From Myxococcales bacterium (lineage in GTDB: Bacteria; Myxococcota_A; Polyangia; Polyangiales; Ga0077539): a stretch of DNA of 64,000 bases. The translations under genes were made by a program, and so were the position numbers. Where the stretch lies: contig JAUSAZ010000002.1 in assembly GCA_030652255.1 (NCBI GenBank), forward strand, positions 1 through 64,000, given 5' to 3'. Positions 50,941 through 59,392 of this stretch are shown here, one piece after another. Every line of letters begins with the position of its first letter. Position 1 is the stretch's first letter. The notes under the pieces were generated by a model. It ran no database searches, was not told the origin of the DNA, and was given only the letters and a program-made list of their open reading frames with translations.

Positions 50941-51392
50941 CGGTCCTGTTCGCGGCGGATGTTGTAGACCCCCATCGCCTCGGCCACCGACTGCGCCGGG
51001 TCGCTCGCGTGGTAGGCGCGAATCGCCGTCACCCCCATGCGGTTGCCCACCCGCTTGATGGTGGCCTCGGCGTAGAGGTCCTCCAGGCGGCCGGGGCGGA
51101 GGTAGTCGACGCGGATGTCCACCGTCGACACCCGGTCGCCCAGGGCCAGCTCGCTGAACACCGCCGCGCCGCCCGCGGTGTCGAGCGCCGCGGCGATCAC
51201 CCCGCCGTGCAGCGCCGGCCGGAAGGGGTCGCCCACCAGCTCGGGCTTGAAGGGCAGCAGGAGCAGCGCGACGCCGCGCTCGAGCGACACCAGCCGCAGC
51301 CCGAGGAAGCGGTTGAAGGGAATCTCCTCCGCGAAGAAGCGCTCGATCGATCCTCGCACCGCCGGGTCCAGCGTCATCACCTCGTCGCCCAT
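50937..51392 (-). CDS. PaaI-type hotdog thioesterase
   Basis: The protein has 151 residues from the ATG at 51392. The hotdog motif LHGGVIAAALDTAGG supplies the central helix, flanked by VDIRVDYLRPG, both standard for PaaI/YdiI-like acyl-CoA thioesterases. It would release CoA from acyl or aryl-CoA in the cytoplasm. The in-frame region upstream of 51392 is not conserved in type and was excluded. It overlaps tadA by 4 bp. Confidence 0.85.
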   Translation of the reverse strand: MGDEVMTLDPAVRGSIERFFAEEIPFNRFLGLRLVSLERGVALLLLPFKPELVGDPFRPALHGGVIAAALDTAGGAAVFSELALGDRVSTVDIRVDYLRPGRLEDLYAEATIKRVGNRMGVTAIRAYHASDPAQSVAEAMGVYNIRREQDR

Positions 51393-51562
51393 CACCACGT
51401 CCCATTCCCCCGCACGGTCGTGCGGCCTTGAATCACGCCGGGGCGCAACCCGTACCTCACACAACCCGGGCCCGTCAGCACCGTTGACGTCCGCTCCGGG
51501 GAGACGCACATCACTCCAGTGTCACGCTGGGTACGAGTCCGTCGCCGCGAAGGAGCCTCACC

Positions 51563-51829
51563 ATGAAGCGTTTCCCGGGTCTCTTGTTCGCCGTCACCCT
51601 CGTCGCTTCTCCGCTGGCCTCCGCGCAGCCCGTCACCTCGACGCCGCCCGTCACCTCGACGCCCCGCGTCGACGCCCCGGTCACCCTCCAGCAGTCCCCG
51701 CCCGCGCAGTCCCCCGACGGCGGCCTCTGCTGTTGCCGCGCGTGGTCCCGCGGCTGGCAGTACTCCTGGCGCGACAGCCCGGCGTGCCTCGCCGCCAACG
51801 GCACCTGCGTCAGCCCCGACCACTGCTGA
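51563..51829 (+). CDS. Small secreted Cys-rich peptide
   Basis: The protein has 88 residues with AAGGAG seven bases before the ATG. The signal peptide ends at ASA (about residue 21). A Pro/Thr-rich stretch with repeated VTSTP leads to a C-terminal domain with six cysteines (CCC near 56-58, then single Cys at 74, 81 and 88) and three Trp residues. The six cysteines could make three disulfides in a compact, exported peptide. No family is recognised. It stands alone between the thioesterase gene and the pilin gene. Confidence 0.75.
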   Translation: MKRFPGLLFAVTLVASPLASAQPVTSTPPVTSTPRVDAPVTLQQSPPAQSPDGGLCCCRAWSRGWQYSWRDSPACLAANGTCVSPDHC

Positions 51830-51895
51830 CCGCTCGTAGACCTCTCTCTTCCCTCCGCCGGCCTCACCCTCGGCCCACAACCCCACCGACGAAGG

Positions 51896-52417
51896 TCACT
51901 CCAGCTCGCGGGTCACGATGATCCGGTCGCGCCGGATCTCTCCGCTCACCACGGTCCCGGTGATGGAGAAGGTCGATTGCACGTCGTCGTTGTCGAGGTC
52001 GCCGATGGCGCGCGAGTAGAAGTACGCGCCCTCGCCCGTGCCCGACGTGTACGACGCGTAGGCGTAGTAGTGCGGCCGGTCGATGGAGAACCCGATGGCC
52101 GCCCACTGCGGGTCGCTGGTCCAGACGGTGGGGCGCGCGGGGTACTTCGACGAGCCGGGGTTGTTGTTGGGCGTGTAGTTGGCCGCCGAGGCGAAGCGCG
52201 ACCCGGTGCCCATCTCCACGCTGCGCTGGAAGTACGTCATCTGGCCCTGGTAGATGGCCCGGATGTTCCCCAGCGCCTCGCTGGTCTTCGCGCGCTTCGT
52301 GTAGCGGTTGAACGACGGGATCGCGATCGCCGCCAGGATCCCCAGGATCACCACGACGAGCATCAGCTCCACCAGCGTGAATCCCCACCGAGCCCGCCGA
52401 GCCAGTCGCAGTTCCAT
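51896..52417 (-). CDS. pilA: Type IV pilin (PilA-like)
   Basis: The protein has 173 residues with GAGGAGG five bases before the ATG at 52417. The prepilin leader [12 protein letters not shown] is cleaved before FTLVE, with Glu5 in place, and the hydrophobic helix [19 protein letters not shown] follows. The C-terminal globular half is rich in Tyr, Ser and Asn with no Cys pair, as in myxobacterial PilA. It is the major or a minor subunit of type IV pili; the pilus assembly genes are not in this window, so its role in twitching motility is inferred. Confidence 0.88.
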   Translation of the reverse strand: MELRLARRARWGFTLVELMLVVVILGILAAIAIPSFNRYTKRAKTSEALGNIRAIYQGQMTYFQRSVEMGTGSRFASAANYTPNNNPGSSKYPARPTVWTSDPQWAAIGFSIDRPHYYAYASYTSGTGEGAYFYSRAIGDLDNDDVQSTFSITGTVVSGEIRRDRIIVTRELE

Positions 52418-52533
52418 GGAACCTCCTCGTCGGACGCGACCTATGGCCCACACCGCGGCGATGCACAAGAACCCATCCACGACGGCGCAGCGACGTGGCC
52501 GCCCCGTCACGTTGCCGCTACAGTGACCACCCC

Positions 52534-53319
52534 GTGCGCTTGACCGTCCTTGCCAGTGGATCGGGCGGAAACGCCATGCTCATCGAGGCCGCGGGCACCC
52601 GCCTGCTCGTCGACGCCGGGCTGCCGCTCGTCACCCTGCAGCGCCAGCTCACCCGCGCCCAGCTCACGGTGAAGCCCAACGCGATCATCGTCACGCACGC
52701 CCACGGCGACCACTGCCGCCACGCCGCCGAGCTCTCCGAGCACTTCCAGGCCCCCCTCTACGTCAGCGAGGCCACGCGCCGCAGCGTCCGCCTCGGGGGG
52801 CGCCGCGCGCCGCGGGTCTTCGGGTCGCGCGCGCCCTTCAGCGTCGGGGAGATCACCGTCACGGCGATGTCCGTCCCCCACGACGCCCCGCAGGTGTCGC
52901 TGCGCTTCGAGCACACGGGCAAGGCCGCCGCCCTCGCCACCGACCTCGGGGAGGTCCCGCCCGGCCTGCTCGAACACTTCGCGGGCTGCGACACCGTGCT
53001 CATCGAGTCCAACCACGACCACGACATGCTCTGGTCGGGGCCCTACCCCTACCACCTGAAGCGCCGCGTCTCCGGCGGCCACGGGCACCTCTCCAACGCC
53101 CAGACCCACGGTCTCCTGCGCAGCCTCGACCGCGGCGTGCGCACCGTCGTCCTCATGCACCTCTCGCAGACCAACAACACCGCCGAGCTCGCGCGCGCCT
53201 CCGCCGCCGAGGCCCTCTGCGATCACCCCGCGACGCTGCTGGTGGCGTCGCAGTTCGGCGTCACCTCCGTCGGCGACGCGCCCGCGCCGCCCCCGCAGCT
53301 CGAGCTCTTCCCTCGCTGA
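52534..53319 (+). CDS. WalJ/YycJ-like metallo-beta-lactamase-fold hydrolase
   Basis: The protein has 261 residues from GTG 52534. The opening [16 protein letters not shown] and the metal motif HAHGDH are those of the WalJ (YycJ) group, with later metal His and Asp in SVPHDA, ATDLGEV, ESNHD and MHLSQTNN. WalJ-like proteins are 5' exonucleases linked to DNA repair in Bacillus; the substrate here is inferred. Its stop codon lies within the left copy of the 8-bp duplication of the palindromic element at 53323, so the element inserted exactly at the gene's end without altering the protein. Confidence 0.88.
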   Translation: MRLTVLASGSGGNAMLIEAAGTRLLVDAGLPLVTLQRQLTRAQLTVKPNAIIVTHAHGDHCRHAAELSEHFQAPLYVSEATRRSVRLGGRRAPRVFGSRAPFSVGEITVTAMSVPHDAPQVSLRFEHTGKAAALATDLGEVPPGLLEHFAGCDTVLIESNHDHDMLWSGPYPYHLKRRVSGGHGHLSNAQTHGLLRSLDRGVRTVVLMHLSQTNNTAELARASAAEALCDHPATLLVASQFGVTSVGDAPAPPPQLELFPR

Positions 53320-53440
53320 AGGGCTCATCGTTGCTCTCTTCGAGCGCAATCTGCTTGCAGGCTGGGGTTTCGCGCGATGGCGCGTCACCCCAGCCTGCAA
53401 GCAGATTGCGCTCGAAGAGAGCAACGATGAGCGCTGAAGG
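53315..53440. mobile_element. Palindromic MITE-like insertion with 8-bp target duplication
   Basis: A 110-bp near-perfect palindrome (53323-53432) has 46-bp arms that match exactly, with an 18-base centre that itself can pair in part. It is flanked on both sides by GCTGAAGG (53315-53322 and 53433-53440), a perfect 8-bp direct repeat as left by transposition. The arm begins GCTCATCGTTG, the same outer end as the larger element at 62299-62583. It contains no gene. It lies between convergent genes and could also act as a bidirectional terminator. Confidence 0.85.
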
Positions 53441-53461
53441 GGGGGCAGCGGGCGACCCGCT

Positions 53462-53746
53462 TCAGGGCTTGTTGGGTTCGAGCACGGCGCCGGCGTCGGG
53501 CGGCGTGTTGGCGCGCTGCGGCTGCGGCGTGTACCCCTGCGGGTGCGGCGGCCCGCCGTAGCAGGCGGCCAGCGAGGCGCTGGCGGTGAGCGCGGCGGCG
53601 AGGGCGACCACCACCCGCGTGGCGCGACCCGCGGAGGGCGTGCGCTCGACGGAGTGGGTGACCGGCGATGCGCAGAAGGGGCAGGCGGCGTCGGACGCGC
53701 GGACGTGACGCGAACAACCGGCGCAGGGGACGAGGGTGAGCGACAT
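53462..53746 (-). CDS. Zinc-ribbon protein with one membrane segment
   Basis: The protein has 94 residues. An N-terminal four-cysteine zinc ribbon (CAGC and CPFC) precedes a hydrophobic segment (VVVALAAALTASASLAAC) and a Pro/Gln-rich tail. The GGAGG ribosome site nine bases before the ATG supports a real gene. The layout, cytoplasmic ribbon, membrane span and exported tail, is common in myxobacterial proteins of unknown function. Confidence 0.65.
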   Translation of the reverse strand: MSLTLVPCAGCSRHVRASDAACPFCASPVTHSVERTPSAGRATRVVVALAAALTASASLAACYGGPPHPQGYTPQPQRANTPPDAGAVLEPNKP

Positions 53747-53823
53747 GGGCGATGGACCTCCGTGGTGGGCGAACGGACAACGCCGCCCCGCCCCGAAGGC
53801 TTACACAAGAACGTACGGGGCTG

Positions 53824-54264
53824 TCATCGCCGCGCGCCGCGGAGCGCGTCGTCGGCCGCGGTCACCCGCAGGGCCCAGGTGACCGTGAAGGCCACCATCG
53901 CCATGCCCACCGGCGAGAGGGCGTTGAGCAGGCGATACCCGGTGCTGCCGACGGGGTAGAGCGCGTGCAGCCACGGGAACACCACCCCGCACGCCGTCGC
54001 CGGGAAGGCCGTGAGGTACACCCAGCGCCGACGCTGCGGCGCCGTCGTCAGGAAGGACGCCACGGTGATGCCCGCCAGGAAGGAGAGCTGGTTGGAGAAC
54101 AGCTCGCCCGCCGGGTCTTCGGTCTGGTAGCGCGGCCCGAGGCCGGCGTGGAGGAAGAGCACCAGGAGGGCCCCGAGCGCGCCCGCCACGGAGAGCCAGC
54201 GCGTGGGCGCGTCGTGCCCCTGCGACGAAGGCTCCGGCGGGGGTTGGGGCGAGCGCTCGGCCAC
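53824..54264 (-). CDS. Four-helix membrane protein of unknown function
   Basis: The protein has 146 residues from GTG 54264. After a polar, Pro-rich head it has four hydrophobic segments (LSVAGALGALLVLFLHAG, FLAGITVASFLTTA, WVYLTAFPATACGVVF and VGMAMVAFTVTWALRV). I recognise no family. The start lacks a good ribosome site and the reading frame continues upstream, so the N-terminus is uncertain. It lies 56 bp downstream of the M20 peptidase gene on the same strand. Confidence 0.55.
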   Translation of the reverse strand: MAERSPQPPPEPSSQGHDAPTRWLSVAGALGALLVLFLHAGLGPRYQTEDPAGELFSNQLSFLAGITVASFLTTAPQRRRWVYLTAFPATACGVVFPWLHALYPVGSTGYRLLNALSPVGMAMVAFTVTWALRVTAADDALRGARR

Positions 54265-54320
54265 GACGCGGGAGAGGTTCGCACACTCGCCGCCCCGGGA
54301 GAGAGAACCCGGCACCCGAC

Positions 54321-55457
54321 CTACACGGCCATCCCCAGCAGGAACCTCACCAGCGCCTCGCACTTGGGCACCAGCGAGTCGAGCTCCACCCGCTCGTCGA
54401 GGGTGTGGAAGCCGCTGCCCCGCGGGCCCAGCCCGTCGATGGACGGCACCCCCGCCGCGGCCGTGGTCGAGGCGTCGCTCCCGCCCCCCTGCGGCGGTGC
54501 TTCGCCGTCGCCCAGCCCCGCCGCGCGCTGGCACTCCGCGTAGCGGCGCATCCACCGTGCGCCCTCCTCCGTGCGCTCCAGCGGCGAGCGAGCGACGCCG
54601 CCCTCCAGCACCACGGAGGTGCCCGGCACCGGGGGGACGCTTACCAGGCCGTGTAATCGCGCGACGAGCGCCTCGCCGTCGGCGGCGCGCTCGAAGCGGC
54701 CGTCGAGCTCCGCCACGCAGTGCGCGGGGACGGTGTTCTTGGAGGTTCCGCCGTGGATGGTGCCGACGTTGACGGTCACGCCCCGGCCGTAGTCCGTGAG
54801 CGCCTCCGCCGACTCGACGAACCTCGCCATCGCCCGTATCGCGCTCGCCCCCTGCGCGTGCGCGTTGCCCGCGTGCGCCGCCCGCCCCGTCGCGCGCGCC
54901 GTGATCGCCAGCGTCCCCTTGCGCCGCGTGACGATCGCGTCCCCCGCGCGCCCCGCCTCGAAGACCAGCGCCACCGCCGCGCCCCGCGCCGCCTCCGCCA
55001 GCCACGGCGCGCTCTCCGGCGAGCCCACCTCCTCGTCGGCCACCACCGCCATCGTGAGCGCCACCCGATCGAGCGCGCCCACCGCCGCCAGGGCCCGCAG
55101 CGCGAAGGCCATCACCACCAGGCCGCCCTTCATGTCGAGCACCCCGGGGCCGTACGCGACGTCGCCCTCCGCGCGGTAGCCCGCGAACACCTCGCGCGCG
55201 AACACCGTGTCGTGGTGCCCCACCAGCACCACGCCACCCTGCCCCGCCGGGCGCGCGCCCTCGAAGAAGAGGTGCGACCCGAAGCGCGCGCTCGGCACCG
55301 CCCGGCACGCCAGCGGGACCGCCGCCCGCAGCACCGCCCCCGCCGCGTCGACGCCGCGCGGGTCGAGCGTGTGCGAGCTCTCCTCCACCAGCGCCCGAAG
55401 CAGCGCCTCCATCGGGGTCCGCTGCCCCCGCACCCACGCCACGGCGTCGTCGATCAT
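54321..55457 (-). CDS. M20-family metallopeptidase (ArgE/carboxypeptidase G2 type)
   Basis: The protein has 378 residues. The two-zinc site is complete: HHDTV (first His and catalytic Asp), PGVLDMKGG (bridging Asp), ADEEVGS (Glu pair), FEAGR, and GFHTLDE (last His). A dimerisation lid with GRAAHAGNAH lies in the middle. No signal peptide, so a cytoplasmic exopeptidase or deacylase acting on a small amide is likely; the substrate is not evident. It is divergent from the gene at 55598. Confidence 0.9.
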   Translation of the reverse strand: MIDDAVAWVRGQRTPMEALLRALVEESSHTLDPRGVDAAGAVLRAAVPLACRAVPSARFGSHLFFEGARPAGQGGVVLVGHHDTVFAREVFAGYRAEGDVAYGPGVLDMKGGLVVMAFALRALAAVGALDRVALTMAVVADEEVGSPESAPWLAEAARGAAVALVFEAGRAGDAIVTRRKGTLAITARATGRAAHAGNAHAQGASAIRAMARFVESAEALTDYGRGVTVNVGTIHGGTSKNTVPAHCVAELDGRFERAADGEALVARLHGLVSVPPVPGTSVVLEGGVARSPLERTEEGARWMRRYAECQRAAGLGDGEAPPQGGGSDASTTAAAGVPSIDGLGPRGSGFHTLDERVELDSLVPKCEALVRFLLGMAV

Positions 55458-55543
55458 GACCGCGATGGAAGCACGATCGGTGGGGCGCGGAAACGGCCCG
55501 TAGCCCGACGTTTCGGGTGTGACAGGGTATGTCCCGACCCTGG

Positions 55544-55572
55544 TTGCTGCGCGCGGAGGGGCTCACTAGGGT
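55544..55572 (+). promoter_or_regulatory. Sigma-70-like promoter
   Basis: TTGCTG (55544-55549) and TAGGGT (55567-55572) are 17 bp apart, the optimal spacing. Transcription would begin near 55579, 19 bases before the start of the gene at 55598. Confidence 0.55.
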
Positions 55573-55597
55573 GACGGTCATCGGAGGCACCGGCGCG

Positions 55598-56965
55598 ATG
55601 ACCAGCCAGATCCATATCGAGACCCTGCGACGACTCGACCGCGCGCTGCGGCGGCACCCGTGGGAGCAGCCCGACGAGGGCGCCTGGCGCGGGCGTGAGC
55701 TCGGGCTCGCGCTGCTCCAGGGCCTGCGCGACACGCTGCCCACCTGCGACGTCGCGACGGCGGTGACCATGGCCGTCGACGCGGCGTCTCCGCCCTCGGA
55801 GAGCGTCGAGCGGGGCTTCGACGAGCAGTGGTCGCGCTACACCCTCGCCTGGGCGGCGCGCTCGCTGGTGGCCGAGTCGCTCGACGCCGACGCGCCCGTG
55901 GCGGCGGCGCTGCGGGCGATGGCCGGGGCGATGGCGGGCGTTCCGCTGCGGGTGCGCGGCTCGGCGGGCGCCGACGACGCGAGCGTCTTCGAGGCGATGA
56001 TCGACGCCACCCGGCTGGCCTTCGACGGCGTCGCCGCGGAGGGCTACGCGGCGGTGCTGCTACAGCAGGTGAAGCACTCGGCCTCGCTGCTGGTGGTGGG
56101 CAACCACGCGGTCGATGACCTCCTGCGGGGCGCGGTCATCCGCAGCGACCGGGTGGCCCACGCGCGCGGCGTCGACCGCTGGGTGCTCGCGAGCACCGAC
56201 GAGCGGCGGGCCCTCGCGGCGCAGGGCCTGGCCGAGGCGGCGTGGGCCCTCGCGGCGCGCTCCACGGCAGAGTCCGACCCGCGGGTGCGGCGGCGCCTGG
56301 TGCGCGTGGCGTGTCAGCTCGCGGCGCGGGTCGACCGGGTGGGCCTGTGGGTCCCGCCGGGCGCGACCGCGGCGGCGGTGGCGGCAGTGAGTGTGACGAC
56401 GACGACAACGACCGGCCCGGCGCCCGAGGCGGCGGCGGTCCCATCCCCGAAGACGGAGCGAACCATGGACGAGAAGAAGATCACCCCGGTGCTGAAGTCC
56501 CTCGAGGTCGACGCCACGGACGCCGCGTGGCGCCTCGCGGGGTCGCAGTTCGTGAAGCTGGCGCGCGAGCCCATCGTGGCGCTGCTCTCGCGCCACCTCG
56601 GCCCTGACGACCCGTCCCTGCGCGGGCGCATCGCGGCCTTCCTCGACACCGAGATCGGCGCCTCGCTGCTCTCCGGGGTGCTCTCCCTCGGGCTGTCGGC
56701 GATGCCGCTGCCCGCGGGCGACGTCTCGCACAAGCTCGCCCGGGAGCTCCGCATCCGCGCGATGGCGGGCACCAGCGACGTGGTGGCCGACGTGCTCATG
56801 GGCCCGCTGCGCCAGGTGGCCGTGACCTACCTCCAGGGCGCGGGCAAGGCCCCGGAGGCCGAGGCCGTGGCCCGCGAGCCGGCGGGGCTGCCGGGGGGCG
56901 ACTTCCTCGACGCCCTGAAGACGGCGGCGGTCCACGGCCCGGTGGAGTCCGCGGCGCACAGTTGA
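55598..56965 (+). CDS. Protein of unknown function
   Basis: The protein has 455 residues from the ATG at 55598, which has GGAGG eleven bases upstream and a good promoter before that. It is predicted all-helical and Ala/Arg-rich in two halves: about 1-270, and about 310-455 after a Thr-rich linker (VTTTTTTGP). A hydrophobic stretch (GASLLSGVLSLGLSAMPLP) lies in the second half. I recognise no family, and no catalytic motif stands out. An internal ATG near 56465 with its own start-like context could yield the second half alone. Confidence 0.7.
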   Translation: MTSQIHIETLRRLDRALRRHPWEQPDEGAWRGRELGLALLQGLRDTLPTCDVATAVTMAVDAASPPSESVERGFDEQWSRYTLAWAARSLVAESLDADAPVAAALRAMAGAMAGVPLRVRGSAGADDASVFEAMIDATRLAFDGVAAEGYAAVLLQQVKHSASLLVVGNHAVDDLLRGAVIRSDRVAHARGVDRWVLASTDERRALAAQGLAEAAWALAARSTAESDPRVRRRLVRVACQLAARVDRVGLWVPPGATAAAVAAVSVTTTTTTGPAPEAAAVPSPKTERTMDEKKITPVLKSLEVDATDAAWRLAGSQFVKLAREPIVALLSRHLGPDDPSLRGRIAAFLDTEIGASLLSGVLSLGLSAMPLPAGDVSHKLARELRIRAMAGTSDVVADVLMGPLRQVAVTYLQGAGKAPEAEAVAREPAGLPGGDFLDALKTAAVHGPVESAAHS

Positions 56966-57004
56966 CCAGCGCGCGCCGGGTGGATTACCACCGCGGCGAA
57001 CCCT

Positions 57005-57256
57005 ATGGCAGACGCGCACGGACACGGCCCCTCCCACGACGATCACGGTCACGCGAAGGGTCACGGGCACCACGCGCACGCGCACCCCGAGCCCGCCGAA
57101 GACGCGCTGATCACCCCCGGCTGGCTGCCCCTCGCGGGCGTCGGCCTCTTCATCGCGGGCGCCCTCGGGGTGTACCTGTTCCTGTCGCCGGGCATCCTCG
57201 CGACGCCGACGACCACGGGTGACGCCGCGGTCGCCGCCGACGCCGCGACGCCCTGA
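57005..57256 (+). CDS. His-rich single-pass membrane peptide
   Basis: The protein has 83 residues. The first 30 contain a dozen His residues in HGH, HDDHGH and HGHHAHAH clusters, suited to binding Zn, Ni or Cu. One membrane segment (LPLAGVGLFIAGALGVYLF) follows and a short Ala/Thr tail ends the protein. No family is recognised. It lies 80 bp upstream of gcvH on the same strand. No strong ribosome site is visible. Confidence 0.6.
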   Translation: MADAHGHGPSHDDHGHAKGHGHHAHAHPEPAEDALITPGWLPLAGVGLFIAGALGVYLFLSPGILATPTTTGDAAVAADAATP

Positions 57257-57336
57257 GCGCCGCCAGCGCACCACAGGGCCCACGCCGCCCGATTCCCCAC
57301 CACTGACGACCCGACACAAGAGAGCGAAGGTTCGCG

Positions 57337-57729
57337 ATGGCTGATGTCCCCGCCGAGTTGAAGTACACGAAGGATCACGAGTGGGCCCGCGTCGAGGGCA
57401 ACCGCGTCACGGTGGGCATCACCCAGCACGCGGTCGACGCGCTCGGCGACATCATCCTCGTGAGCGTCGACGCGAAGATCGGCGCGGCGCTCACCGCGGG
57501 CAAGGTCTTCGGCGTGGTGGAGTCGACCAAGTCCGTGAGCGACCTGTTCTCGCCCATCGCGGGCACCGTCGCGGCGGTCAACGACGCCCTGAAGGACGCG
57601 CCCGAGAAGGTCAACGAGGCGCCCTACGGCGACGGCTGGATGGTCGTCATCGAGACGGCGGGAACGCCCGGCGAGCTTGACGGGTTGATGGACGCAGCGG
57701 CCTACAGCGCCTTCCTCGGCGCCCTGTAG
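57337..57729 (+). CDS. gcvH: Glycine cleavage system H protein
   Basis: The protein has 130 residues, the normal length. The lipoyl-attachment Lys is in VESTKSVSDL and the fold's start TKDHEWARVEGN and GDIILVSV strands are standard. It carries the aminomethyl group between the P, T and L proteins on a lipoyl arm. The gcvT and gcvP genes are not in this window, so it is a stand-alone copy here. The thioredoxin reductase gene follows by 69 bp. Confidence 0.95.
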   Translation: MADVPAELKYTKDHEWARVEGNRVTVGITQHAVDALGDIILVSVDAKIGAALTAGKVFGVVESTKSVSDLFSPIAGTVAAVNDALKDAPEKVNEAPYGDGWMVVIETAGTPGELDGLMDAAAYSAFLGAL

Positions 57730-57798
57730 GCCCACCGTCGCTTCGCGCAGTCTCCCCGTTTGCCTCAGAGTCCCTCGCGCAGAGGTCCATAACTCCCC

Positions 57799-58743
57799 AT
57801 GAACAAAGTCATCATCGTCGGCAGCGGCCCGGCGGGCCTCACGGCTGCCATCTATGCAGGGCGCGCCAACATGGCCCCGGTGGTCGTCGAGGGCCTCGGC
57901 AGCGACCACCAGCCCGGCGGCCAGCTCATGATCACCACCGAGGTGGAGAACTACCCCGGGTTCCCCGAGGGCATCACCGGGCCGAAGCTGATGGACATGT
58001 TCCGTCAGCAGGCGACGCGCTTCGGCACGCAGTTCTTCACCGAAGACGCGCTCAAGGTCGAGCTGCACGGCCCGGTGAAGCGGGTGTGGGTGGAGAGCCA
58101 GAAGGAGCCCCTCGAGGCCCTGTCGCTCATCATCGCCACCGGCGCCGTCGCGCGCTGGCTCGACGTGCCCGGCGAGAAGGAACTCCAGAACCACGGCGTC
58201 TCGGCCTGCGCCACCTGCGACGGGTCGTTCTTCAAGAAGCAGGAGGTCATCGTGGTGGGCGGCGGTGACACCGCCCTCGAGGAGGCCCTCTACCTGGCCA
58301 ACCTCGCGAGCACCGTGCACCTCGTGCACCGCCGCGACTCCCTGCGCGCCAGCAAGATCATGCAGGACCGCGCGTTCAAGCACCCGAACATCAAGTTCCA
58401 TTGGAACAAGGCCATCGTCGAGGTGCGCGACGTGACGAAGAAGAAGGTCACCTCGGTGCTGCTCCAGGACACCGTGACCCAGGCGGTCAGCGAGATGCCC
58501 ATCGACGCGGTCTTCGTGGCCATCGGGCACACCCCCGCCTCGCAGCTCTTCCTCGGCGCCGTCGACGCCCACGACAACGGCTACCTCCGGGTCAACCACG
58601 GCACCACGACCACCAACATCCCCGGGGTGTTCGCGTGCGGCGACGTGGCCGACCACGTGTACCGCCAGGCCGTCACCGCCGCGGGCACCGGCTGCATGGC
58701 CGCCATCGACGCCGAGCGCTACGTCTCCGCCCTCGAGGGCTGA
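57799..58743 (+). CDS. trxB: Thioredoxin reductase
   Basis: The protein has 314 residues. FAD-binding GSGPAG is at the start, the redox pair CATC at about 135-138, and the NADPH-binding GGGDTALEEA follows. GVFACGDVADHVYRQ closes the FAD site. All positions needed to reduce thioredoxin with NADPH are present, and the length is normal for the bacterial low-molecular-weight type. It lies between gcvH and a cNMP-binding gene on one strand. Confidence 0.95.
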   Translation: MNKVIIVGSGPAGLTAAIYAGRANMAPVVVEGLGSDHQPGGQLMITTEVENYPGFPEGITGPKLMDMFRQQATRFGTQFFTEDALKVELHGPVKRVWVESQKEPLEALSLIIATGAVARWLDVPGEKELQNHGVSACATCDGSFFKKQEVIVVGGGDTALEEALYLANLASTVHLVHRRDSLRASKIMQDRAFKHPNIKFHWNKAIVEVRDVTKKKVTSVLLQDTVTQAVSEMPIDAVFVAIGHTPASQLFLGAVDAHDNGYLRVNHGTTTTNIPGVFACGDVADHVYRQAVTAAGTGCMAAIDAERYVSALEG

Positions 58744-58810
58744 CACCCTCCCCTCCCCTTCGCCGGTCGCTTTGCGGGCGCGCGAGACTCGTCCACACTC
58801 CGCGGCTGCC

Positions 58811-59299
58811 ATGAGCCACCCCACCGCGGAACCCGCGCCGACGGACAGCCCCATCGCGCGCATCGCGCTCTTCCAGGGGCTCTCCCCGAAGTCCCTCGCC
58901 CGCGTGGCCAGCATCGCCACGGCGCAGCGCTACCCCGTCGGGACGGTGCTCTTCCGCGCCGGCGACGTGGGCGACCGGCTGTACCTCATCACCGAGGGGC
59001 GCGTGCGCATCTCGCGCGAGGTGCCCGGCATGGGCGAAGAGGCGCTCACCATCCTCGGCGCGGGCGACTACTTCGGCGAGATGGCCGTGATCGATCCGGC
59101 GCCCCGCAGCGCCGACGCCCACGTCCACGAGGCGTGCTCGGTGCTCGAGATCAGGAAGGACGAGATGGAGCACCTGCTGCTCGTCCACCGCGACCTCGCC
59201 TACGAGGTGCTCTGGAACGTCGTGCGCACCCTCACCGCCCGCCTCCGCGACACCACCGACAAGGTCACCTTCCTCGCCGTCACCGGCAAGTTCTCCTGA
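58811..59299 (+). CDS. Cyclic-nucleotide-binding (Crp-like) domain protein
   Basis: The protein has 162 residues from the ATG at 58811. It is essentially one cNMP-binding beta barrel: FRAGDVGDRLYLITEGRVRI and GAGDYFGEMAVIDPAPRSA, with the Gly-Glu and Arg-Ser of the phosphate-binding cassette. A C-terminal helix follows but there is no helix-turn-helix, so it is not a DNA-binding regulator of Crp type. It may transmit a cAMP or cGMP signal by protein contact. A class III cyclase is encoded at 34089-39344. Confidence 0.88.
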   Translation: MSHPTAEPAPTDSPIARIALFQGLSPKSLARVASIATAQRYPVGTVLFRAGDVGDRLYLITEGRVRISREVPGMGEEALTILGAGDYFGEMAVIDPAPRSADAHVHEACSVLEIRKDEMEHLLLVHRDLAYEVLWNVVRTLTARLRDTTDKVTFLAVTGKFS

Positions 59300-59392
59300 G
59301 CCCATCGTCTCTCCGCCGACCTGTCACCCGAACGTCGCATACGACCGCTCCCGCTCTGCTAGAGGCTTCGTCTCAACGAGGTCATCGATCCT

